In this document: piece after piece, positions 1 through 9,550 of the stretch
Layout: every line of letters begins with the position of its first letter
Position numbering within the stretch: the stretch's first letter is position 1
DNA from: Owenia fusiformis
Lineage: Eukaryota; Annelida; Polychaeta; Sabellida; Oweniidae
Assembly (NCBI GenBank): GCA_903813345.2
Contig: CAIIXF020000251.1
Location: 1 to 25,000 of the forward strand
Length of the DNA stretch: 25,000 bases
Reading direction: 5' to 3'
Translations under genes and position numbers: made by a program
The notes under the pieces: generated by a model
Told to the model about the DNA's origin: nothing
The model's database searches: none
Seen by the model: the letters and a program-made list of their open reading frames with translations, nothing else

Positions 1-3000
1 GAGGCTAGATATTTAGTTGGTCTCGTGCTGGGCGGACACAACTAAAGTCAGATTTTGTTTCGTGCGCTCTTACTGATTATAAGTCTTTGCCGTGCGGAAG
101 TTTTTTCCGCGAGCAACAAATTGATGTTCATTTTAAGAATGGTAGGAACATGAGAAGTTGATGAGTGTTGTTCAAGTTTTATTCTTCTTAACTCTATGAA
201 TTTGAGCTTTTCGTTTGGGTGATTATGAGCCTCGATAACCTGTTGTTATTTAGGGCTGCAAATCCGGGACCGCAAAATAAAATACACGAGTAGTCTTACA
301 ATTTATTTTCTTGTCTCAGAATGAAAAAAGAATTGATCTAACGAGAAATTTGAAGAGGACTAAGGTCATGTGATTAACAATTGTAGTTGATATGTAAGAG
401 TGATAGACAACTCAGAGAGTATAAATATCAACACCCGTAACTGGGTTTACAGAACCTTTTACGGAGTACGTTAGGAGAAGGTGCATTGTGCATGCCAAAA
501 ATAAATAACGGCATAGGTACCCCATAAAAAGGTGCAATTACTTTTGAGAACTATAAGACATTTCACTGTTGGAATTTTAACCAACTTAATTGCTGTTTTG
601 TGACTGAAACCACAATTCTATAGACGGTCCCAAAATGATATTTCCTTCGCTGTCTCAGAATGGAATCAAACAAAATTAGCCAATGCAATCAATGGGCTCT
701 GAAATGAAAATGGTCAAATTTGAAGAATAAGTGAAATGAATTGATTGACTGAGTGGGCCCCCTTAGGGATATGGCCATTGTTATGTTCCAGTTACTGCAT
801 ATCGTCAAAAGGATCGCAAAGCAGCAAATAAGAGAGTTCTTAGGTCGCAGACACACCGGCGCCGACCCTCGCACACCAATAAATAAAAATTAGGTCAATC
901 TTAACTTTCTTTCCTTATAATACAACGAGGAAGAAAGAAAACGATTAACATTAGAATAACTTCCATCTTAAATTGATAACTAATCCAAAAATCGAAAGAT
1001 TTAATTGCATTCCGATATGTTAAGGAAAGAAAGTTGAAATCTCGATTTGAGCAAAGTGTAACAATTTTTGCGGACAAGTTGCCGGGACAATTCAACTTGT
1101 TTAACTATTCTTCTTCACCTTTGCATTACGAAGAGACACCTTCGTGTTTGTACTATTAATGTCGAATTTATTTGCATACATTTGTTCATTCAAAACTTTC
1201 CATGTTTTACATATTACCCAAAAAGAATCGGACTTCTTTTTATGAGCGTGTTTTGGCATTCGCTCATTTTGCATTGTTTAAGTACCATTGATGTAATCTA
1301 AAAAGTGTGTAGCCAGCCTAATTCAAAACAGCACGAAGAAGTGCTCGATGAGTCTAAACATTGCATGTATAGTCAAAAGGATGGGTTTCGTGCAGTTTTT
1401 GTCGGTCAAACGCCGGTGTATGAAGACAGCCTAAATTGATTTTAGACAATTGAGGTGATAAAAGTTTTTCCTTTGTCCCATTCAAATCATTGAACTAATT
1501 TGGCCAATTGTTTCTCGACTGATTTACAAAAGTGAGCTCGATATTCAGCTGACCATAGTGAGAATCGCATTTTTGACTGCCTTTATTTCTACAATTGTAA
1601 ATTAGTCTTAATTTATTTCATTCCGGGTATTTAAAGCTGTCCGATTGACTCGGCGCTACTTGGCAATTGAGTTAATTTGCTTCAAAACGAACGCCTCTAC
1701 CGACTCACTGTTTAATTAACTCGGCCCATTTGCAATCGAGACTAACTTTCAATCATTGATTTGAATTCAAACATAAAAAATAAAATGACGACTGATATAC
1801 CAAACGAGACTTTTTTAAATTGACATGTCAGTTTTTGGTGATGTTGATAAAGCTACTGCTAAAAGACCTGCAAATAGGCGAGGTGAGCAAAAGATGCATA
1901 TTCCACTTGTTCATCCTTTTAACCCATAATTATGCAGTCTTGCCCGTGCAAAAAATTACCACGATGACTTTGTCATCCCGAACAATATCCCTTGAAGAGA
2001 TCTCAATTAAGTCCACCTTTCTATATGTTTTAACACCTCATGGTAAAAACTACACGCTAACTTGATACAGACTAAACAGTGACCCCTCTGTTGGTATATA
2101 TTGCAAATTTGAGGGAGAGACAAATGCAAGATTTCCTCGCGGGAGAGCGGGCCATGAGGCTAAATGCAGATATTTTCAGGGATCTGGTCGGGTTAACGAG
2201 CCGGTTAAAACTGAGGTCTTAATAAGCAAATTGATAACCGTTATTTGGAGCTCGAAAATAACTAGGAATAAATAATAAATGAAACGTTTTCTAAACTATG
2301 CTCGAGGGGAAATAAACTTGTCCTTTAATCAATCCGTTTTGAAACTCTTTTGTTGAGATTCTGACGTTTACTGATGGACCCGTGAAATTTAATATTTTGC
2401 CAGAATGCAGTTACATTAGAAGCCATTTAGTCACAAACTGGCAACTGATAAATCAAAGTAGAATCAAAGTATTAATTAACGGTAAACGAATCCTCGGTGG
2501 CACTTTTGGATGCGATCATATTATGGTTATGATTATTCCCTCAGGAGAAGCATCCCTCAAAAAACATTTGGGGCGACGAAAGTGTTCTTATTTCCATTTT
2601 CATTTCTCTATATCCCAATGCTTAAAAGTACATTTTTATCATTTTTAAAAGGTCTCCTTGCAAATTCTTTGGTCAACGTTTGGAATACTGACCGATATTA
2701 GTTGTACAGTTATATGAACATGCATATTTGTAGTTTGTTTTAAGGATCGGTGTATGGCAGTGTATGAAACTGCCTTCTGGGTTTTCCTCATCATTAGGAT
2801 AAGGTATACGAAATGGGTGCTGAGGAAAGTGTGGGCATTGACTGATCCATTCGGCTCAACTACAGGGAATCCATTAAAAGTGAAACACAAATGAGCAAAT
2901 GCCAAAAATGAGCACCCTGCACGTGTGTGTGTGTTGTATACGACACCTTGTATGACTGAGAAGCACGTGCAGTCTTTATACAAAATGACGACTTCATTTT

Positions 3001-3785
3001 ATCAAAGAACCGGAATGATAACCAATGTGTTCCCACGTTGATTTAACTAACACTTATTTTATTGAACTACTGAATCATTTTGAGAATTTATTCCGCCCAA
3101 CTGCATTCAAAAACAGCTGGTTAATAGAAAGTGAATTTCAGATAAGTGTCTCATATTGAAAACAAATTTTGGTCTGGACCGGATGACTGGATAATGACAC
3201 TCACGAAATAGATAAGTGACAAGATAAAAGCGAACGCTGGCATTTGGCAAGCGTAGGTTCGGAAATTGATGACAACATATCGCCGAAAGTGCGTTCATAG
3301 AGCAAAGATCACACAACCCCTCACTTTGTCCAATGTTCGGATCGACCTGGGTTTTATTCCAAGCTTTGAGGTCTTATATACGCATTCCTGATAAATGCTC
3401 TGCATTAACAACGTGGCGGCTTTTAACAATTTAACACGGGAGGTTAAAGTACCGTTTTGGCCCTAGGGTGGGATCACCAATTCTTTAATGAGCTTTAATG
3501 AAAACCTTATCCAAAATGTACCTCATAAAGAGTCAAATTAACCTATTCATTTTGGTAGCTTATCTTTTCGAAAAGCAAAATAAAGATATGAAAAGAAAGC
3601 GATAACTAATAGAATGGAAGGTATAATTATGATTCTCTTTTACAGCATTAAAAAAGAAAATGTTTACTATTCAATTCATGAAACGGTAGTGACTGAGAAT
3701 TGAATTATAAAAAAGAACATAAAGTCATCAATTTTCTGACTGAATTTCAATTTGTCATCTCGCACCAAGCCAAGGAAAAATATCA
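1..3785. other. Intergenic DNA, no gene recognised
   Basis: AT-rich sequence on both strands with only short chance reading frames. The longest is 112 codons (2645-2983, minus) and has no recognisable domain, signal peptide or compositional bias. No tRNA, snRNA or transposon end was recognised. A distant exon of a long gene could be hidden here, because single exons below about 150 bp cannot be told from chance by eye. Confidence 0.6.
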
Positions 3786-3905
3786 CTGACGGTGACCACT
3801 CGCGGCGAAACTCAAGTCCAGCGTCGAAACCCAGCCTGAACCCAGCGTTCATGTAGCGCAAACGCCGACTGCCACGAGCCCGTCGCATTAGCTCCATTAG
3901 TAAAA
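3786..3905. other. GC-rich island of unknown nature, possibly repeat-derived
   Basis: About 120 bp with a much higher GC and CpG content than the AT-rich DNA on both sides. On the minus strand it carries a quasi-periodic series of short GCTGG-type words followed by a GGACTTGAGT word. It is not a tRNA: I see no A or B box in proper spacing. An 80-codon minus-strand frame (3676-3918) crosses it but runs into AT-rich, low-complexity residues at both ends and resembles no protein I know. A short interspersed element core or a conserved non-coding element are the main alternatives; both are inference. Confidence 0.3.
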
Positions 3906-4950
3906 ACAACGAAAACAATTTACTATACTCATTAAATTAATATAGACAACAAATTATAAATTACTCATCAGTTCGCGCCATCCATGATGTTGACATCGTA
4001 TATTTCCCGTCATCTTTTGACCATCATCCCAATTACTTGATCCTGAACTTGGCAATTTGCGTTGCATCATGGTCAGATGGATGTACCCTGCCATGTGAAA
4101 CAGCAAGTTTCTGGACAAATAGTGGCCAACTCGTGCCATTGATGCTATCTATACTAAATGAAGAGACGATTACACTAATATTGATTGTTTTGGTAATTTT
4201 GATCGTTATCAATCATCTAGTGGTCACCATGGCCACGCAGTTATGTTTTATCAATTACTGAAGTTTTGGAAAATTTTGGATCGTTCTGGAAAGGTCGGGC
4301 AATCGGACATGTCCGGAAGGCGAGTTTATTAAAGTTACGCCGAGACCCAAACAAAGCCCCAACAGAACAATAGCCGTGAAATCGGACGATACCAGTTAGG
4401 GAGTTTGAGAAGGGGACGACAATGATCAATGTTTTGGGGGCGAGACAAACGTTCACTTGACTGCGCAATAAATACATTGTCCCGCTAATTGAAATTCCGT
4501 TTGGAGCACGGGCTTATCGCGAACTAATTAAAACTTTCCGGTAAATTGCGCGCTCGATAGCGCTTGGTGTTAAGTTGAAGGGCGCCGACTCGATTGGGCT
4601 GGGGGCAGGGGAGGATTGTTTGACCATGTAACCTCCCTTATGGGCCGGGGAGTTGTTCAACTCACCACAGGACCATAAAATACCCATCAAGTACCGAGCT
4701 ACCGGACTAATAAAGAAACAACTTTGGGGCAAACGTAGCGTTAGCGTAGAGAGATGTGTAATACGAGGCACTATTATAGAAATTCAGACCCTTTGAACGT
4801 CCCAAGAGGATCACTGAACCTGTTAATCATAATGGGGCGCTATAACAATATAAATATATCAGTCTTATAAGCCACTGCAAGTTTCATGTACTGAAAAGGA
4901 TGAAGGTAACGTCAGAAATAATAGTGAGGAAATTGGAGAGACGACTAGGT
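3906..4950. other. Intergenic DNA, no gene recognised
   Basis: Mixed-composition sequence, somewhat GC-richer between 4290 and 4780. The reading frames present (up to 85 codons at 4514-4771 minus) show no domain or conserved motif. No transposon ends or RNA gene recognised. Confidence 0.6.
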
Positions 4951-4953
4951 TAA

Positions 4954-4983
4954 TGGTGGTGGTGGTAGGGGAGGGGGGGGGGG
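4954..4983 (+). repeat. G-rich tract: GGT repeats followed by an 11-G run
   Basis: A short run of GGT trinucleotides leads into GGGGA and then eleven consecutive G residues (4973-4983). With several G-tracts in 30 bp, the plus strand could form a G-quadruplex. This is a simple-sequence tract, and the homopolymer length may be unreliable in assembly. A 12-bp palindrome (GAGAACGTTCTC) follows at 4994-5005. Confidence 0.75.
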
Positions 4984-5073
4984 TTATCGAGCAGAGAACG
5001 TTCTCCTTCGGGGGAGTCAATGAATAATTGATATGACATGCATTGATATGGATTGCATCACATGGTCTCGCCT

Positions 5074-5133
5074 AAACCAACCAACAAACAACCAATCAAC
5101 CAACCAATCAATCGACAAATAAACAACAAACAA
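5074..5133. repeat. CAAC/CAAA-rich tetranucleotide microsatellite
   Basis: Imperfect tandem tetranucleotides alternating CAAC, CAAA and CAAT over about 60 bp, with no G on the plus strand except in one ATCGAC interruption. Degenerate simple repeat with no coding capacity. Confidence 0.75.
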
Positions 5134-5909
5134 TACGACCAAGGATGCGTCGGCTTCAATATTACCACATTGATCATGAATGCTTCAATGAGTGAAGGCG
5201 ATTTGTAAAAAACAAATTAATAAAACATGTTTGATGACTAAGTGAAAGTACAAAGAAACCACAATACGAACAGGACGCGTCTTAATTTGCTTTCAACACT
5301 GATCTACTGTTATAAGCAAGATAATTTTTACGTTTTACATATTTTTTGAATAAATGGTGAAATAATTTGAGGCCCATCTTAAAAGACCTGATTTTATGTG
5401 GTCAAAAGTGGCCGGGTGTTTAAGCCACAAAAATTTACGAACGGGGCACCTTTTGTACGGCATGGCATGGAAGCCGTTATAATTTCCAAATAGCGTCTTT
5501 ATTTTATCGCGCATTTATTGCCAATGTGTTCAATTCACGCCTCGAGAATCCATTCATATCCATTCACATGTTCTTTGGACTTTCAAGGTGATAAACACTC
5601 GAACACATATTAAAATATAATGCGGATGAATATAGGCTATTTTATTTGTGTCTAGTGGTCATTTACTGAGAAAATGTGATAGTCAATAGAAGAATATTTC
5701 ATCCAGATATAGTAGACCTAATGTGGACTTTCTCACGTGAAAGTTATTGTGTTGATTTGATTGTGTCAATGGGGAAAGAAAGCCCAGTAGCGAAGAACAA
5801 TCAAACAAACACGACCAATACCACAGCACAATTGCGACTAGCGAAACAATAGCTGAGCAACTTCAGGCTGCTACCGTATACTGAATCTTTTACTTAGTTT
5901 TCAATACAT
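5134..5909. other. Intergenic DNA, no gene recognised
   Basis: AT-rich sequence with no reading frame worth reporting and no recognisable RNA gene. It ends at the direct repeat that marks the left edge of the transposon-like element. Confidence 0.6.
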
Positions 5910-6208
5910 GACACAACCTTAGTTCAACAAGTTAAACCTAGTCTGGGCCTTATTTCTTATCTGACATTTCTTGTGGCCCGCCCTAGATTTAACATCCGTG
6001 CCTGTTCGGCCCTTGATGCAAAAATTTTTAATGATGGCATATTGCAGCGCATAGAATTCTATGCGCGTTTTATTAATAACTGATAGTGAGAATTTGCAAC
6101 CAATGAAAACATAGCACGGAAGTTAAACCCAACCACGGCAACAAGAACACTCAGATTATAAATGAAAGCCGTGGTATTGGGTTTAACTTGTTGAACTAGA
6201 CACAACCT
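5910..6208. mobile_element. Non-autonomous inverted-repeat transposon (MITE) with 10-bp target-site duplication
   Basis: The element proper is 5920-6198 (279 bp). Its ends are an exact 19-bp inverted repeat: TAGTTCAACAAGTTAAACC at 5920-5938 and its reverse complement at 6180-6198. Immediately outside both ends is the same 10-bp sequence GACACAACCT (5910-5919 and 6199-6208), the signature of a target-site duplication. Inside are a perfect 20-bp palindrome (6047-6066) and a second stem near the right end, where 6122-6139 pairs with 6168-6187. The right terminal GGTTTAAC can therefore pair either with the far end or with the internal arm. It has no coding capacity, so it must have been mobilised by a transposase made elsewhere. 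A 10-bp duplication lies in the range known for Mutator-like elements (8-11 bp), but the terminal sequence is not one I recognise, so the superfamily is unassigned. Confidence 0.8.
6047..6066. repeat. Perfect 20-bp palindrome inside the MITE
   Basis: GCGCATAGAATTCTATGCGC is its own reverse complement over 20 bp with no spacer. It sits just left of the middle of the 279-bp inverted-repeat element. It could extrude as a cruciform or serve as a dimeric protein site, but no function can be read from the sequence. Confidence 0.85.
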
Positions 6209-6467
6209 CTGATATAATAGGCGTGTTTCACTTTTGGCACTTGGTAACTTAGAGACATTATTTACCATATAATAGATGGAATTGAATCGGTTTTAGTAAA
6301 AAATATATCTTATTCTTCATTTACAAATCTAAAAACCATGTTCAGTTTCTATTCTATTCAATATACCAAATATACCAATATACCAAACGGCTTTAGTAAG
6401 AAAGAACCAAATCAACAATTAAACTTGTTCAGGATATAGATACATACTAATCTTATTTCCCGATAAA
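6209..6467. other. Short AT-rich spacer with a small ATATACC repeat
   Basis: No gene. Around 6359-6387 the word ATATACCAA recurs three times in imperfect tandem. Otherwise featureless. Confidence 0.6.
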
Positions 6468-6608
6468 GTGAACGTAGGCTTGAGGCTTTAGAAATATGTG
6501 TAGTGCATTTTCACAGTGAACGTAGGCTTGAGGCTTTAGAAATATGTGTAGTGCATTTTCACAGTGAACGTAGGCTTGAGGCTTTAGAAATATGTGTAGT
6601 GCATTTTC
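6468..6608. repeat. Exact 48-bp tandem repeat, 2.9 copies
   Basis: Copies start at 6468, 6516 and 6564 with GTGAACGTAGGCTTGAGGC. The first two are full 48-bp units and the third matches for 45 bp. I see no mismatch between copies, which implies a recent tandem expansion (or a replication or assembly artefact). The unit does not resemble the 48-bp monomer of the array at 23403-24534, so the shared length looks coincidental. Confidence 0.95.
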
Positions 6609-7074
6609 GTTTGGCTTTCTTGATATTATAGTGTGTGTACTGTGTACTAGGCTAGTTAGAGCTATTTTTAAACGATAGAGTAAACAATACTCTGATATAT
6701 AGATATAGAGATAATGTTATAGCCTTATAGAGTTCTTAGTTAATAAATTTATGTTTTAATTTGTGTGCTCGTTTTGGATTTTGCCAGGACGTAAAACAAG
6801 TATCTACTTTTTATGGCCTTGTGAATTCACAGTGATCCACGGTTTGCTTAACGAGTACAGTGCCAGTTCACACTACTTGAACATCAAACAAAGGTAAGTT
6901 CAGAGAATGTAGATTTTATTTCCCCCAACTAGTTGCTTTATTCTAGGTTAACAGCTATATGGATTAAGTACATTAACTAATACAAATACCAATGCAACAA
7001 CAAAGCGCGCTTAACAGTACCACGTTCAGACTTATCGATAGAAACTCTACGATATTGCAATTATCTTCACAGTG
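6609..7074. other. AT-rich spacer upstream of the tRNA gene, with an exon-like segment
   Basis: No supported gene. A polypyrimidine-like stretch ending in CAG at 6785-6787 and a strong donor-like AAG|GTAAGT at 6891-6899 bracket a 106-bp segment (6788-6893) that is open in one frame. Such pairs occur by chance in AT-rich DNA, so I do not call an exon. Confidence 0.5.
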
Positions 7075-7147
7075 GGGCGCGTGGCGCAATGGATAACGCG
7101 TCTGCCTACGGAGCAGAAGATTCCAGGTTCGAGTCCTGGCGCGCTCG
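7075..7147 (+). tRNA. tRNA-Arg, anticodon ACG
   Basis: A 73-nt cloverleaf without an encoded CCA, as expected for a nuclear eukaryotic tRNA. The 7-bp acceptor stem is GGGCGCG (7075-7081) with CGCGCTC (7140-7146), including one G-U pair, and the discriminator base is G. The anticodon stem TCTGC/GCAGA encloses CTACGGA, giving anticodon ACG (7108-7110), which would be A34-to-inosine edited to read CGU, CGC and CGA. The T stem CCAGG/CCTGG encloses TTCGAGT. Internal Pol III box A is TGGCGCAATGG (7082-7092) and box B is GGTTCGAGTCC (7126-7136). There is no intron. All arms are intact, so it is probably functional. Confidence 0.97.
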
Positions 7148-7149
7148 AA

Positions 7150-7154
7150 TTTTT
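7150..7154 (+). terminator. RNA polymerase III T5 terminator of the tRNA gene
   Basis: Five consecutive T residues begin two bases after the tRNA discriminator base, the usual Pol III termination signal. A second run, TTTT, follows at 7157-7160 as a possible backup. Confidence 0.85.
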
Positions 7155-9455
7155 GGTTTTGTAAAATTTTCTTTTTAGAGCAGCACCCTTTTCTTTTATC
7201 ATCCTTTCGAATCAAAACCGAACAATGGTCAAAATTCGTTTGCACGTAATGCTGTAATTAAAATTCTATATGATTGTGTTTTTATAATTCTCATATTTCG
7301 GCTAGGGGTCCTGTTTTCATGGAACCTTACCGCAGTAACCGCTACGCCGTTACACAGTATATGGCCATTCACGTGGTTTGTCTATGAAGGTAGACTGTCC
7401 AGCATCGCTAGATACAATAATCGCCTGGATGGCACCCTAAATTAAAAACAATGGCCTTAATTGATTAATAATCGAATGATCAAACATTCGTGAAGCGTGT
7501 GAACAAATTCCTCGGCTTGAGAGTCTACGTTCCAGACTAACATGTTGGTGTCTCGCTGGGTTTGATAATTATTTGCTAATTATATAAAATGCCATTTAAT
7601 TGAGTGTTATAAATTGTGATGAAACAAGTATAGGTATTATAGATGATTTTTGCGAATTAATCAACGGATTTCTTGTAATCATTTGAAAAACTTTGATGCA
7701 GATTTGCAAGTCAAAGATTTTATCAGAAGTAATCACGAAATAAGTCAAACATTTAACAACACACTTAAACATACGTATATAACAAATAAATCGATCGAAT
7801 TAAATATTTATTGAACTGCTGAAATCTTTAGGCGTCCTCATTTCTTTGTGAAGTAAGATGGTTTGTAATGGAAAAATGCTGGTGAAATGTATAACGAATA
7901 TGTCGGTAGAAAGATCGGACCCTTTTCTGGGTCGGATGTTTTGTGAGTTTACTAAAGAAAATTACGATAAACTTCTGAACTCAAAAGTCTATATATCAAT
8001 CTTAAATTAGAAAGAGCCAAGGAGATGCCTCAAAAGATCTCCCCCACCCTTAAAATTGTAACAAAGTAGTATTTTGTGTTTTTCAATGGGCCTTTTGTAA
8101 AGAGGTGTTAACACAGAAAAGGAGCCGAAAGAGATTCATTAATCATATTCGACTATTGTTTTTAACCAAAAAATCTAGCGGCATTTTATTCTCCATTCGC
8201 CAATTGTCCGGCGTATTTATAGAAGTCGATACAATTGAGACACTCTTAGTAAACAATGTAAAATGCAGATGACATTTTTTGAATCTAGTTTTTTCGAGGT
8301 TCTATAACAATGGAGTGAAGCACCAAAGGGAAAGAAGCACGCTTTGGAAATATGTCTCTTACAGCAAACCGATTTGCGGTTATTTTTTGCTGGTTAAGAA
8401 ATGGAAAAAGAACGGACATGGAGCAACCGAGCGTACAATTCACGGGGTGGCGTTTACTCAAAACGTCTGCTGAATGATCAGTAAAAAATGCATTATGGGA
8501 AATATCAATGTCCAAAATCAGTGTCTGATTGCAAGATTTTGAAATAATGGTGTTTCGATTTTCGACCTTGTGGGGAATTAATTTCCGATAGGTACTTTAA
8601 TTCAAACGAGTGCGGGCCCTCCTGTCCAAGGGCAGCTTACTAGCGGTCAAACGAATATATTCAGAATGAAACTTAGTATGCCTCCGAGTGATATATTTCT
8701 TCACCATTTTGGAAATACAATGACAAGTGGGCATAACGTTGTTCTAGATTGGAAACTAAACACATTTCGAAGAAACGAAAACAAATTAGAACGAAAATAA
8801 ATAAAAACAAAATAAATTCCAACAAAGGAGGTCCATTTAGCACATTCTTTTCCCTGCCACGTTTTATTGAGCAAATATCGTCCTAAGTTCTTGTAATTCA
8901 TATTTTATGTAAAATTAACACCAAATCTTTACCCTGGGCTGTTTTTGGAATACCTGTCTTTAAATTGAAGAAAATAATTAAACCTTGATGGATCTCATTG
9001 CTCCAAGCAATACCCGAGAAATAAACGCCCATAAGCTGATATCAAAGGTAACCTGTTCATGAAAAATACAGAGGATTTGTATACCTATGGAAAATTTTGT
9101 AAGAACTGGAGTAAAAACAGAGAAATGAAATATCCAGATATGTAAAGAACACCTTGGATCGTTATAAAATGGAACCAAATTTTTCACTTTGATGAAATTT
9201 TGTGGAAAACGTGCAAAGAAGTAAAAACATGATAATGAAATCGTCTGCGCGAGTCCGAGGAAAAGAAGGAGGAATCGCTAGTATTTGCATTCTGATTAAA
9301 CTTTTGACCCGTATCTTAAATGCTAATGTTAACGGTGTTAATTCAGAAAAGGAATCGTATTTCACACCACTGTGTTAAGTTTCTTAAAAAGTTTGATCAG
9401 TTCCGTAACTTCTTTGACCAATTGTTGACCACGTCGTGTATTACCCAATGGATAC
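7155..9455. other. Intergenic DNA, no gene recognised
   Basis: AT-rich sequence with only short frames (90 codons or fewer), several of which overlap on opposite strands, as at 8279-8515, which argues for chance. A 10-bp palindrome GTGTTAACAC lies at 8104-8113. No repeat family or RNA gene recognised. Confidence 0.6.
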
Positions 9456-9550
9456 TGGGTATAGTGGTTAGACGTGGGAAACGTGTATGCGCAACGGGAC
9501 CCAGAGACTTACGTGCATCCAAATTCAGTTCAAAACCCCGGGTTCAAAAC
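9456..9550 (+). repeat. Possible decayed tRNA-derived SINE or tRNA pseudogene
   Basis: TGGGTATAGTGG at 9456-9467, followed by TTAGACG, resembles a Pol III box A of the tRNA-Asp/Glu/Gly kind. GGGTTCAAAAC at 9540-9550 resembles a degraded box B. The boxes are about 80 bp apart, too far for an intact tRNA (normally 30-60 bp without an intron), and no cloverleaf can be folded. A SINE head with an insertion, or chance, are both possible. No target-site duplication or A-rich tail was identified. Confidence 0.25.

Noticed and set aside
2645-2983. 112-codon minus-strand open frame, among the longest outside the neurogenin gene and the repeats
   Set aside because: No domain, signal peptide, splice context or compositional signature. 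Length is within chance expectation for a 25-kb eukaryotic window, and it overlaps other unsupported frames.
3676-3918. 80-codon minus-strand frame through the GC-rich island
   Set aside because: The Arg/Gly-rich part is confined to the GC-rich block and both ends are hydrophobic or low-complexity AT-rich translation. No known family recognised.
4995-5004. AGAACGTTCT as a two-unit heat-shock element
   Set aside because: A heat-shock element normally needs at least three units, and the next unit is missing. No heat-shock gene lies nearby.
7489-7500. ATTCGTGAAGCG, identical to a 12-nt word near the 3' end of U6 snRNA
   Set aside because: Similarity does not extend on either side, the downstream bases differ from U6, and no other U6 block or Pol III promoter is present.
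8279-8515. Overlapping 64- and 76-codon frames on opposite strands
   Set aside because: Both are short, lack motifs and cover the same DNA, which is typical of chance frames.
9473-9480. CGTGGGAA, a perfect Su(H)/CSL site; another (TTCCCACG) at 3030-3037
   Set aside because: About three such 8-mers are expected by chance on both strands of 25 kb. They are far from the neurogenin promoter and not clustered.
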